Shown here: positions 26,797 through 35,664 of the stretch, piece after piece
How positions within the stretch are numbered: the stretch's first letter is position 1
How the letters are laid out: each line of letters begins with the position of its first letter
From: Limosilactobacillus caviae
Lineage (GTDB): Bacteria; Bacillota; Bacilli; Lactobacillales; Lactobacillaceae
Reading direction: 5' to 3'
Length of the DNA stretch: 64,000 nucleotides
NCBI RefSeq assembly: GCF_014635905.1
Contig: NZ_BMDS01000004.1
Span: forward strand, 1 to 64,000
Translations under genes and position numbers: made by a program
The notes under the pieces: model-generated
What the model was told of the DNA's origin: nothing
The model's database searches: none
What the model saw: only the letters and a program-made list of their open reading frames with translations

Positions 26797-27657
26797 ATGA
26801 TTCGACGCCATGTTGTAGAAGCGGGTCTTGCCACACTTTGTTCACTGGTCATAATTGTTGTCCTGATGATGTGGTGGGCTGGGCAATATGCACATTTTGT
26901 TATGACGGCAATGATGGTGATGATTATTTTGGGGTTAGTTGTTGGCAGCCTTATTCCTAGCATTGCCGTTACATGGTTAGTTATCGGTTTGACAACAATT
27001 GGCAGTGCAATTTTATTGTTAGGATACATAGTAATGGAGACCCCGTTAAAGCTAATGCTCCTCGCTGCATTTCCCCTGACAGCAGCGTTAGCTTATTTTA
27101 GTCGTTATGTGATTGGTGAGTTAGGCTGGTTAGATCGTAATCGTAAAGATATTGAGAGTTATGCTGCCAACTATAACCAGGTTGTAAAACTACAAACGGG
27201 GTATAACGCCAACAAAATTTATCAAAAAGAAGTTCGCTTTATTATTAAAGAACAAATAGCGGACTTGTGGATCGATGTTACCGCTATTCATTGGGTTCAT
27301 AACCAGCAGTTTCGCCAGTTTCATCATGATGATTATAATCAGGCGTTGCAACAAATTGCCCACGTATTAAAAGAGCGCAGGCTACCGTCAGAGGCATTAT
27401 ATTTCCTGGGAAATGGTACTTTTTTAATTTTGTCGTATCATTTGCCCAATATCACATTTGCCTATCAAAACCAAAGTACCCGTGAAGGCCTAGCAGATTT
27501 ACTAATCGGTAAGGCAACGCCGCAATTTAAATGGGGACACTTAAAAGTAGATGATATTAACGTAACGTCGTTTGAGACATTAGAAAGTGTAATGCGCCAT
27601 ATTGAGAGAGATATGGAAACAGATATCGTTGTTGAATACTTAAGAAGGGAGTCATAA
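26797..27657 (+). CDS. Membrane protein with degenerate GGDEF domain (YdaK-like)
   Basis: 286 residues. Four hydrophobic helices occupy residues 1-115, then a cytoplasmic region that follows the GGDEF layout (IDVTAIHW...DDYNQALQQIAHVL...ALYFLGNGTFLIL). GGDEF is replaced by GNGTF and the I-site Arg-x-x-Asp is not seen, so it should not make cyclic di-GMP and may not bind it in the usual way. In Bacillus, YdaK is a degenerate GGDEF protein controlling the YdaM glycan synthase; the neighbours here match. ATG 26797 follows GAGGAAGAG. Confidence 0.72.
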   Translation: MIRRHVVEAGLATLCSLVIIVVLMMWWAGQYAHFVMTAMMVMIILGLVVGSLIPSIAVTWLVIGLTTIGSAILLLGYIVMETPLKLMLLAAFPLTAALAYFSRYVIGELGWLDRNRKDIESYAANYNQVVKLQTGYNANKIYQKEVRFIIKEQIADLWIDVTAIHWVHNQQFRQFHHDDYNQALQQIAHVLKERRLPSEALYFLGNGTFLILSYHLPNITFAYQNQSTREGLADLLIGKATPQFKWGHLKVDDINVTSFETLESVMRHIERDMETDIVVEYLRRES

Positions 27658-27661
27658 ATAA

Positions 27662-27805
27662 ATGGTACGGACGTTTTTTTGGTTGGCAATTGTTGTTACC
27701 CTTATCTTTTTTATCCTCGCAATGGTTTTTGCGGTTCTTCAATGGATAATTTATTTCCGTATTGAGCAGACAACCTTAAATACTGATAGAAACGAGAAAA
27801 GATAA
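27662..27805 (+). CDS. 47-residue single-helix membrane protein in the polysaccharide operon
   Basis: It starts MVRTFFWLAIVV, has one hydrophobic helix (about 5-30) and a short charged tail ending DRNEKR. AAGGGAG precedes the ATG. The stop TAA shares a base with the ATG of the glycosyltransferase, so the two are translationally coupled. It may be a small helper subunit of the synthase, comparable in position to PgaD/PssD-type proteins. Confidence 0.7.
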   Translation: MVRTFFWLAIVVTLIFFILAMVFAVLQWIIYFRIEQTTLNTDRNEKR

Positions 27806-29112
27806 TGCAAGAATTTGTAATGATTGTGACACTGCTATCAATTTGGAGTTCATTACTAATGGCTTCGCTAACCCTTGCCGGGGCTGTTCATTTTTGGCTA
27901 ACACATAGCAAAAAAGTAGTTGATATTGAACCATTAGAACATTATCCATCAGTTACGATTATTGTTCCTGCGCATAATGAAGAAGTTGTTATCGCACAGA
28001 CAACTAGGGCAATTCTGGACCTAAACTATCCGACAGAAAAGGCCGAATTGTTGATTTATGCTGATAATTGTGGTGATCAGACTGCTAGACGTGCACAGGC
28101 TGTATTACAGATGATCAAATATAAGCACCGTAATGCACGTGTGATTGAACGTCACGGTCAGGGTGGCAAGGCTGGTGTCTTAAATGATGCTCTCAAAGTT
28201 GCCAAGGGTGAATACATTGCAGTTTATGATGCCGATGCGATGCCAGAAAAAAATGCCTTGTACTTCTTAGTGCGTAAAGGGCTAGAAAATCCGCTAAAAT
28301 ATGTGGCAGTATTTGGTCGTAATAAAACGAGAAATGCTAAGCAAAACTTTTTAACCCGTTGTATTAATCAAGAGATCGTTGTCACTCAACGAATCCAACA
28401 TTGTGCAATTTGGCATTTATTTAAAATTGGTCGGATACCCGGAACGAACTTTATTATTAAACGAGAATACGTGAAGTCAATTGGGGGATGGGAGAATGGC
28501 GCTTTAACCGAGGATACGGATATCTCGTTTAAAATTATGCAAAGCGGGAAATTAATTGCGCTAGCTTATAATTCGGAGGCTTTCCAGCAAGAACCTGAGC
28601 AGCTTAGGGATTACTATTTTCAACGATTAAGGTGGGCTAAGGGTAATTATCAGGTAGTCTTAAAAAATTTTAGGCACTTATTTGATCGTAGCAATTGGCG
28701 GGTGAAACTAGAAACATTTTACTATTCCTGTACATTTTTCTGGTTTAATGCTGCAATTGTTCTTTCAGACATTATTTTTATCACGAATATTATCTTCTGG
28801 TTTATTCATCTTTTTAAGCCACACGTACTGATTCCATTTACATTCGGTGAGAGTAATATCCTAATTGCCCAATTATTGCTATTTAACTGGTTGTTAATGA
28901 TTATTCTTTACGTTTTACAAATTACAACTGCTTCCGCAACTCAATTTGGTCAAGCAACCAATAAACAAATTTGGTTAGCCCTTGCATCATATTTTACATA
29001 TTCACAATTGTTTATCATTGTTTCAATTAATGCAGTGATTTCAGTAGGAATTGATAAGTTAATGCACCGTGATGGGACCAAATGGGTAAAGACCAAACGA
29101 TTTGCGGACTAA
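27805..29112 (+). CDS. Processive family 2 glycosyltransferase (YdaM/BcsA-like polysaccharide synthase)
   Basis: 435 residues. An N-terminal helix, then a GT2 domain with VPAHNEE, ADNCGDQT, HGQGGKAGVLNDAL, the DxD (DADAMP), TEDTDISFK and QRLRWAKGN (Q-x-x-R-W, polymer-binding), then three or four C-terminal helices. These motifs mark processive beta-glycan synthases that extrude the polymer through the membrane. No PilZ domain is seen, so control may come from the GGDEF-like neighbour. Confidence 0.88.
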   Translation: MQEFVMIVTLLSIWSSLLMASLTLAGAVHFWLTHSKKVVDIEPLEHYPSVTIIVPAHNEEVVIAQTTRAILDLNYPTEKAELLIYADNCGDQTARRAQAVLQMIKYKHRNARVIERHGQGGKAGVLNDALKVAKGEYIAVYDADAMPEKNALYFLVRKGLENPLKYVAVFGRNKTRNAKQNFLTRCINQEIVVTQRIQHCAIWHLFKIGRIPGTNFIIKREYVKSIGGWENGALTEDTDISFKIMQSGKLIALAYNSEAFQQEPEQLRDYYFQRLRWAKGNYQVVLKNFRHLFDRSNWRVKLETFYYSCTFFWFNAAIVLSDIIFITNIIFWFIHLFKPHVLIPFTFGESNILIAQLLLFNWLLMIILYVLQITTASATQFGQATNKQIWLALASYFTYSQLFIIVSINAVISVGIDKLMHRDGTKWVKTKRFAD

Positions 29113-29139
29113 AATATTAAGTGAGGAGCGAATGCGGGA

Positions 29140-30270
29140 ATGAAACGCCCAGGATATATTTGGCTGCTAGCAACGATAGTAGCATTCATGTACATTACGA
29201 CATTGGTGCTAGTTCGAGCAAAAAATCCGGAACATATCCAACGACAGGCTTATGAACGATGGCAGAGCGGATACTTGGTAGCAAAGAATGATCAACAGGC
29301 TTTTGTTAATACAAGCAATAACAAGACACGGCCAATTGCCTTATCAGAAGCGCAGGGATATGGTCTTCAACTCATCGCCAAAGCCGGCGAGAAGGGATGG
29401 GCAAGGCAAGCCGATTTTGAAAAGTTATTAAATTATTATTTAGCCCATCGTGACTATGTAAATGGTCGTCAAACCTATTTAATGGCATGGCGTCAAAAAT
29501 ATAATAAGCATGGAAAGTGGGTAACTGACTATAACAGTGCTACAGATGGCGATTTATACATTGCGGCAGCATTGCATCACGCAGCTGTAGTATGGCCTAA
29601 TCGGTCGGCCTATTACCAAAAAATAGAACGTAATATTGCAGCGGATATTTTAAGATACGAATATAACCCAACCACGCAAACATTAACTGTTGGTGATTGG
29701 GTTACCAAAGAATCAAAATACTATTATTTGTTACGGACATCGGATGTTATGCCAGATGTATTCGACGACCTTTATGAAACAAGTCATGACATTCAATGGC
29801 AGATTGTTAAAGACAATATGCTAGACCGGCTTGTTATATTAAGCAGCCAGCATCGGACAGGGCTTGTACCGGATTTCGCGTGGGCAGATGAAAAGACTAC
29901 TAGTGCAGTAAAGGCACGGACAGTTGCAAGTATTCATGATGGTGATTACGGGGCCAATGCTTGTCGGGTTCCGATGATGCTTGCCCAAAGTGATGATCCC
30001 CGCGCTCAAAAGGTCTTAAATAAGATGATGAGGTTTTTTAGTGACCAATATTATGTTACGGCAGGGTATTCGTTAGAAGGTCGCCGCTTGGTCAAGTACC
30101 AGTCAAATAGCTTCAGCGCACCGATATTTTATGCTGTTAGCTGTAATCGTAATAAGGGGTATGACAATTTATTTGTTAGTCAAAAGTATATTTTCAGCAA
30201 ACCAGTGACGACAAGAAATTATTATGATGCGACTTTAACAACGTTAGCTGCCTTAGAGGGGATGAATTAA
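29140..30270 (+). CDS. Glycoside hydrolase family 8 enzyme (secreted or membrane-anchored)
   Basis: 376 residues. A signal anchor (residues 5-25) is followed by a GH8 barrel. The proton-donor Glu is in LSEAQGYGLQL, the second acid is in SATDGDLYIAAAL, and the aromatic/Arg pattern DYGANACRVPMML is present. Such glycanases (BcsZ, PssZ, YdaJ type) trim the polymer made by the linked synthase. Preceded by GTGAGGAG; its end overlaps the convergent nitroreductase by four bases. Confidence 0.85.
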   Translation: MKRPGYIWLLATIVAFMYITTLVLVRAKNPEHIQRQAYERWQSGYLVAKNDQQAFVNTSNNKTRPIALSEAQGYGLQLIAKAGEKGWARQADFEKLLNYYLAHRDYVNGRQTYLMAWRQKYNKHGKWVTDYNSATDGDLYIAAALHHAAVVWPNRSAYYQKIERNIAADILRYEYNPTTQTLTVGDWVTKESKYYYLLRTSDVMPDVFDDLYETSHDIQWQIVKDNMLDRLVILSSQHRTGLVPDFAWADEKTTSAVKARTVASIHDGDYGANACRVPMMLAQSDDPRAQKVLNKMMRFFSDQYYVTAGYSLEGRRLVKYQSNSFSAPIFYAVSCNRNKGYDNLFVSQKYIFSKPVTTRNYYDATLTTLAALEGMN

Positions 30271-31025
30271 ATCTCTTCGTCAGTGCAGAGACCTTGTTGG
30301 TGCAATACCTTCATGATCTCATCACGCTTGGTATAATGATGGTCAAGCTTAGCTCCGGCAATTTGATTGGTGAATGAATCAATCCGCCGATTTGCGTCAC
30401 GCAAGTCATAGTAAGTAGTAACTTCTTGGTCATAATCTGCTAAGTCAGCAAGTTTAATTTCTCGATGATAATCGTTGTCGAATGCAATAAATTTTAGTGG
30501 AAGACGGGGCTTTAGTTGTGGCTGTTGATCAGGAATACCGATTTGCAGACCTAAAACGGGGAAAGTCATTTTAGGAAGATCGAGAACATCAATAATCTTT
30601 TGCGGATCATTCTTGATCGAGCCAAGAGGAACCACGCCGAGATTCATACTTTCAGCGGCGGTAATCACATTTTGGGCGGCCATAATTGCATCATCAACAC
30701 CCTGGAAGAAGATATCAGCAGTATGGAGCCGGCCATCATCTTTACCTTTTTGTTGCCGAATTTGTTGGTTGCGATAAAGGTCAACTAGGAAGATTAAAAG
30801 ATCGCCATTTGCTCCTACGTATGGCTGTTTGCTTACTTCCCTAATGGCTGCGCGCTTATCTGGATCGGTAATGTGCATGATTGACATTTGCTGCATAAAC
30901 ATGCTGGTTGGCGTATGACTGGCAACGGAATAAAGGGTGGTTAGCTGTTCTTTGGAGAGGGTTGTTGGCTTAAAAGCACGAATTGTCCGGTGGTTTAATT
31001 GCTGTTCAACAGTATTATTTTTCAT
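30267..31025 (-). CDS. NfsA-type flavin nitroreductase
   Basis: 252 residues. NHRTIRAFKPTTLS at the start binds FMN phosphate, and the segment GVVPLGSIKNDPQ is typical of NADPH-dependent NfsA/FRP oxidoreductases. It reduces nitro compounds, quinones or flavins; the physiological substrate is not known. GAGGAG precedes the ATG. Lies downstream of oleate hydratase on the same strand. Confidence 0.88.
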   Translation of the reverse strand: MKNNTVEQQLNHRTIRAFKPTTLSKEQLTTLYSVASHTPTSMFMQQMSIMHITDPDKRAAIREVSKQPYVGANGDLLIFLVDLYRNQQIRQQKGKDDGRLHTADIFFQGVDDAIMAAQNVITAAESMNLGVVPLGSIKNDPQKIIDVLDLPKMTFPVLGLQIGIPDQQPQLKPRLPLKFIAFDNDYHREIKLADLADYDQEVTTYYDLRDANRRIDSFTNQIAGAKLDHHYTKRDEIMKVLHQQGLCTDEEI

Positions 31026-31054
31026 AGTAATAACTCCTCTAAGTGTAATTAGTG

Positions 31055-31100
31055 AAGGGAGTGGAGCAAAAGTTAAGGATAACTTGCGCCCTACTCCCTT
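31055..31100. terminator. Inverted repeat between oleate hydratase and nitroreductase
   Basis: AAGGGAGTGGAGC faces GCCCTACTCCCTT with one mismatch. A T-rich tail follows only on the plus strand, so it may be a weak terminator or an mRNA-stabilising hairpin for the minus-strand genes. Confidence 0.45.
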
Positions 31101-31112
31101 ATTTTGATATTT

Positions 31113-32885
31113 CTAAAGCAGATGTTGTTCTTCCATCAACTCACCAATCCAGTTCTTCTTAACTTTCTTAAGTAATGGTTTCTCAATGACCTTTGGAATT
31201 GGCAAGTCCATTTCTTCGAGTGGCTTTTTATCATTCATGTAATACATTGCCCGCATTAATTCCCGAATATCATAGATTGAATTAAATACCTCTGGAACAC
31301 CGCGATCAACATTAAGGAGACTATAAACGGCTTCCATTGCAGTCCGAACTGAATATTCAGTTGTAAAGACAGTATCACGAGTTGGCGATTCAGCAAAGTT
31401 ACCAATAAAGGCAAGGTTAGCAGAGACTTCTGGGACAACAGCAGGACGGTCACCCTTAACCCGTGGCATAAAGTAACTGGTAACAAATGGCATATAAACT
31501 GGAACAGTATTAATCGATTCTTCTTTTGCTAAATCATCAATTAGGGCTTCTGGAACGCCGAGGTGGTAGAGCCATTCTTTAGTAATTTCTTCGCCGGTAC
31601 AATCAACAATCCGTTTTTTAATGTAATTACCTTCTGTGTCAGAGTAGAGGCCATAGATCCAGACAATTGTTTCATTTGGCTTTTGGCTCTTAAAGTGTGG
31701 CTGACGGTGGATTGTCCAGCTTAGCATCCAGTTGGAGTCGGTAACGGTAATAATTCCACCAGTATTTACTTTCCCGTCATGAAGATCACGCTTAGTTAAA
31801 CGTTCAATATATGGCTCAACTTGTGGATTTTCAATAGTTGCGGTTGCAGAAATAAACCAGCTACGGTTAGGGATGTTTTTGCAGAAGACATCTGGATGAC
31901 CAAATGCCGGTGATTGTTTAGCGATGTTTTCCCATAATTTCCAGCTGCCGCCCAGTGCACGAGTTGGTTGTGCAATCTGATGATGACTACCATAGTTGGA
32001 ACTTTCGGTAATCGATCCATTAGTGACAAATACGAGGTCATTATCGGTTAAATCGATAGTTTTATCTTCGCCATTTTGTTTGAGGATGATCTTTTTGGCG
32101 TGCTTCTCACCATTCTTGGTATCAACTAGGACATTTTGAACCTGTGTATCATACTCAAACTTTACGCCGTGGTCCTTGAGGTAGGCAAGCAATGGTTTAG
32201 TCATTGATTCATATTGGTTATATTTATTAAATTTAAGAGCTGTAAAGTCGGGCAAGCCGTCAATATGGTGGATAAACCGCATTGCATATCGGCGCATTTC
32301 AGCTAAAGAGTGCCACTTTTCAAAGGCAAACATGGTTGACCAGTAAATCCAAAAGTTACTCTTGAAGAAATTCTCAGAGAAGTAATCACCGATAGTTAAG
32401 TCACCAAGCTGATCTTCAGGTGTCAGAATTAGTTTCATTAATTCCTTAGTAGATTTGCCAAGAAGGTACTTACCATCTGTTGGAACTTCATTACCGCGCT
32501 TGTAGGTTAGTCGGCAATTTGAACTGTTTGGATCATCCTTATCTAACCAGTAATATTCATCAAGGTAAGAGGCACCTGGAATCTCTAGTGATGGTATTGA
32601 GCGGTACATGTCCCACATACATTCAAAGTGATTTTCCATTTCACGACCGCCACGAGTAACAAAGCCAACGTCTGGACGATCTTGACCATCTAAAGAACCA
32701 CCAGCAATTGGTAATTCTTCAAAAATATGGATATTTTTACCTGGCATTTGTGCGTCCCGAATTAAAAAGACGGCAGCAGAAAGACCAGCTAAACCAGCAC
32801 CGACAATATACGCTTTCTTATTATCAACTCCCGCTGGTTTACGCGGACGAGCGAATGCTTCATAGTTCCCGTTTGAATAGTACAT
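31113..32885 (-). CDS. ohyA: Oleate hydratase
   Basis: 590 residues, the normal size of the myosin-cross-reactive-antigen family. The FAD-binding loop is AYIVGAGLAGLSAAVFLIRD (about 31-50), followed by EELPIAGGSLDG, and the family's RGGREMENHFECMWD is intact. It hydrates oleic acid to 10-hydroxystearic acid, a detoxification step in gut lactobacilli. ATG 32885 has AAAGGAG in front; six codons further upstream are open but overlap the binding site. Confidence 0.95.
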   Translation of the reverse strand: MYYSNGNYEAFARPRKPAGVDNKKAYIVGAGLAGLSAAVFLIRDAQMPGKNIHIFEELPIAGGSLDGQDRPDVGFVTRGGREMENHFECMWDMYRSIPSLEIPGASYLDEYYWLDKDDPNSSNCRLTYKRGNEVPTDGKYLLGKSTKELMKLILTPEDQLGDLTIGDYFSENFFKSNFWIYWSTMFAFEKWHSLAEMRRYAMRFIHHIDGLPDFTALKFNKYNQYESMTKPLLAYLKDHGVKFEYDTQVQNVLVDTKNGEKHAKKIILKQNGEDKTIDLTDNDLVFVTNGSITESSNYGSHHQIAQPTRALGGSWKLWENIAKQSPAFGHPDVFCKNIPNRSWFISATATIENPQVEPYIERLTKRDLHDGKVNTGGIITVTDSNWMLSWTIHRQPHFKSQKPNETIVWIYGLYSDTEGNYIKKRIVDCTGEEITKEWLYHLGVPEALIDDLAKEESINTVPVYMPFVTSYFMPRVKGDRPAVVPEVSANLAFIGNFAESPTRDTVFTTEYSVRTAMEAVYSLLNVDRGVPEVFNSIYDIRELMRAMYYMNDKKPLEEMDLPIPKVIEKPLLKKVKKNWIGELMEEQHLL

Positions 32886-32933
32886 AAAAACGTCTCCTTT
32901 CAAGGAAAAGCAATATTAATAATCCTACTTATA

Positions 32934-32947
32934 TTGTAGCGCTTTCT
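32934..32947 (-). promoter_or_regulatory. cre-like site upstream of oleate hydratase
   Basis: On the minus strand AGAAAGCGCTACAA matches 12 of 14 cre positions and abuts a TATAAG -10, so carbon control of the gene is possible. Confidence 0.35.
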
Positions 32948-33040
32948 CAAGATGATTTCCTGGGAAATAAAAAAGGGTTTAGAATTTAACAAAAACGCTT
33001 ATAATTAGTTGAGTAATCTTTAATACGAGGAGGGATAAAA

Positions 33041-34384
33041 GTGATTGAAATAAATAAACACAAATATACATTTCCCAAAATTCTTACATTCGGTTTTTTA
33101 ATTGTTATTTTTATGGGAACAATTTTGCTCTCCTTACCGTTTGCAACACGACCTGGAGAAACAACCAACTTTATGACCGCTTTCTTTACGTCAACCAGTG
33201 CAACTTGTGTAACGGGATTAACATTAGTTAGCACCGCCCATCATTGGACATTATTTGGGCAAATTGTAATTGCAATTTTAATGGAAGTTGGTGGTCTGGG
33301 ATTTATGACATTTGCGGTTATGATGTCGCTTCTTGTCCGTCAACGAATGCGGATGTCCACGAGACTTTTAACTCAGGAGGCACTCAACCTTGACCATCTC
33401 TCTCAGTTAAATATTGTATATCTTATTATTCGACTATCATTACTGATCCAGTTAGCAGGAGGGATTTTTCTATTTTTTGATTTTTACCCTCGCTATGGTC
33501 TGAGGAAGGGGATTTGGTTTAGCATTTTTCACTCGATATCGGCGTTTTGTAATGCTGGCTTTGACCTGTTTGATAACAGCATGGCAAACTACGCGAATGA
33601 TCCGTATATGTTATGTGTATTAGCGGTCTTGATCATTGCGGGTTCACTTGGTTTCTTGGTATGGAAAGATATCCTTAATTATCCTAAATACCACCGTTTA
33701 TCATTACATACGCAGTTAGCATTACGAACCGGAGCGGTTTTATTTGTTCTATCGGTTATTGTTTACTTTATTACGGAGAAAAATTTAGCTCAGTTAAGCG
33801 ATAAATTAACTTTTACTAACCGTATCATCAATACCGTTTTTATGGCAATAACTCCCCGTACTGCTGGGCTGGTTACTTTTCCTTACACTGACCTAAGTGC
33901 TGCTGGTATTGCTTTTACAGTTATTTTAATGTTTATTGGTGGAACGCCGGGATCAACTGCCGGGGGTGTTAAAACAACTACTATTGGCTTATTAACTATT
34001 CAAAGCTTTGCAACGTTAAGAGGACGACGCGATACAACGTTTGCTCATCGTCGTTTTACACAAGAAAATATTTATCGTGCTTTGACGTTGTTGTTTGTTG
34101 CTTTATTTATTCTGCTTGTTGCAATCTTGGTTCTTGTAGAAACTCAAGATTTACCAAAGCATGATTCATTGGCTTATGTTACCTTTGAAGCGGTGGCAGC
34201 GTTTGGAACAACAGGAATTTCTCTAGGGATTACCACGCACCTGAATTTATTAGGACAATTTATTATTATGTTTCTAATGTTTGTTGGACGGGTGGGAATT
34301 TATACTGTTATGTTCTCAATTTTGAATGCTAGTACAACAGCGAAAAATTATCGTTATCCAGAGGAGAGTGTGTTAATTGGCTAA
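33041..34384 (+). CDS. ktrB: KtrB/TrkH-type potassium channel subunit
   Basis: 447 residues with four membrane-pore-membrane repeats. The selectivity filter glycines are in CVTGLTLV, CNAGFDLF, TPRTAGLVT and FGTTGISLG. GTG start after GAGGAGG. It forms a sodium-dependent K+ uptake system with the following RCK subunit, whose gene overlaps it. Confidence 0.93.
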   Translation: MIEINKHKYTFPKILTFGFLIVIFMGTILLSLPFATRPGETTNFMTAFFTSTSATCVTGLTLVSTAHHWTLFGQIVIAILMEVGGLGFMTFAVMMSLLVRQRMRMSTRLLTQEALNLDHLSQLNIVYLIIRLSLLIQLAGGIFLFFDFYPRYGLRKGIWFSIFHSISAFCNAGFDLFDNSMANYANDPYMLCVLAVLIIAGSLGFLVWKDILNYPKYHRLSLHTQLALRTGAVLFVLSVIVYFITEKNLAQLSDKLTFTNRIINTVFMAITPRTAGLVTFPYTDLSAAGIAFTVILMFIGGTPGSTAGGVKTTTIGLLTIQSFATLRGRRDTTFAHRRFTQENIYRALTLLFVALFILLVAILVLVETQDLPKHDSLAYVTFEAVAAFGTTGISLGITTHLNLLGQFIIMFLMFVGRVGIYTVMFSILNASTTAKNYRYPEESVLIG

Positions 34385-35045
34385 AAAAGAAAGTTACGCA
34401 GTTATTGGAATTGGACAATTTGGCGCATCAATATGTGAAGCGTTAGTACAGGCAGGACAAGAGGTATTAGCGATTGATTCCAGCGAAGAAGTGGTTAACG
34501 AGTTTGCTGGTTCTGTTATGCGGGCAGTAATTGCGGACGCACAAGATGAAGACGCCTTGCGTGACCTTGACATTGGTAGTTTTGATCATGTATACATTTC
34601 AATCGGAAAAAACGTCGAAGCTAGTATCATGGCGACCCTGATTGCTAAGGAACTAGGTGCACCGGATGTAATATGCCGGGCAGAGAATGTGAACCATGCG
34701 CGAGTTCTTGAGCGAGTCGGCGCTGACATGGTGGTTCGTCCTGAACATGACTTGGCAGAACGGCTGATTTTTCAGCAATTAAATCCCAGTGTGATCGACT
34801 ATGTAACCCTTAGTAAGGAGATTACACTGGCAGAAGTTAATATCAATAATCCTAAGTTTTTTGGTAAGACCCTTGATGATTTAGACTTTCGTAACCGATA
34901 TAATGTTAATGTGATTATCATCGTTAGCCAAGATGATGAAGTCAACCAGATGCCGCAAGCTAATGATGTAATTCAACCACATGATAAGATTACAGTCGTA
35001 GGGAATTTAAAAGATATTCGAAAATTAAACGATATTGTTAGTTAA
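34377..35045 (+). CDS. ktrA: KtrA/TrkA RCK regulatory subunit
   Basis: 222 residues. An RCK-N Rossmann domain (VIGIGQFGASICEALVQAGQEVLAID) binds nucleotides, and an RCK-C domain lies at about 135-220. It gates KtrB. TTG start, overlapping ktrB by eight bases. Confidence 0.93.
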   Translation: MAKKESYAVIGIGQFGASICEALVQAGQEVLAIDSSEEVVNEFAGSVMRAVIADAQDEDALRDLDIGSFDHVYISIGKNVEASIMATLIAKELGAPDVICRAENVNHARVLERVGADMVVRPEHDLAERLIFQQLNPSVIDYVTLSKEITLAEVNINNPKFFGKTLDDLDFRNRYNVNVIIIVSQDDEVNQMPQANDVIQPHDKITVVGNLKDIRKLNDIVS

Positions 35046-35062
35046 ATAATAGGTGAAGAGAA

Positions 35063-35611
35063 TTGAGAGTTGTAATTGGAATAGTTATTGTTGTAGTTGC
35101 TTTGGGAATAATTTATTGGTTTATCCAACGGCGACGCGAATGGGATAGAATAGGTGCTGACCTAAACATGACGGGGAATGTTCAGGTCCTTGATATGAGT
35201 GTCAGCAATGGAAAAGCTTTTATTAATTTTGCCAAGCGATTAACTAATCCGGGCAAGATCATTGGTGTCGTAGCAAATGAGAAACAGGAGCAAAGATTGA
35301 AAGGGTTGATCAAAGAAGCTGCAGTAGCTGATCGTGCTAAAGCTGTGTTGACTGATGTTACTAATTTATCATTTGCCGATCATTGTTTTGATTATGTGAT
35401 TATTACAGGACTTCAACAGGTAAAGCCTGCGATTACACGAGGCCGTGTTCTTCAGGAAGCAGTACGGGTATTGGCAGCCCGCGGCACGTTAGCGATTATT
35501 GATTCTGGTAATATGCAGCGGTATGAACAACTCTTGGAATATTATGGCATTAAGAATATTTCAGTTAGAAAAATTAATGGGCAAAAAGTAATAGTGGCGA
35601 AAAGAATTTAA
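35063..35611 (+). CDS. Membrane-anchored SAM-dependent methyltransferase-like protein
   Basis: 182 residues. One N-terminal helix (about 2-20) is followed by a class I methyltransferase fold: VQVLDMSVSNGKAFI is motif I (without the usual GxGxG), then the FDYVIITGLQQV region and a late ALAARGTLAIID strand. TTG start with GGTGAAGAG. Co-transcribed with ktrBA, 17 bases after ktrA. The substrate is unknown and the divergent SAM loop leaves activity in doubt. Confidence 0.65.
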   Translation: MRVVIGIVIVVVALGIIYWFIQRRREWDRIGADLNMTGNVQVLDMSVSNGKAFINFAKRLTNPGKIIGVVANEKQEQRLKGLIKEAAVADRAKAVLTDVTNLSFADHCFDYVIITGLQQVKPAITRGRVLQEAVRVLAARGTLAIIDSGNMQRYEQLLEYYGIKNISVRKINGQKVIVAKRI

Positions 35612-35615
35612 TATT

Positions 35616-35663
35616 AAAAATGGTGGTTAGTAATTGGAAGATTCCAAGCTAACCACCATTTTA
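35616..35663. terminator. Bidirectional terminator after the ktr operon
   Basis: AAAAATGGTGGTTAG and CTAACCACCATTTT form a perfect stem with A and T runs on both sides. Confidence 0.88.
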
Positions 35664-35664
35664 T

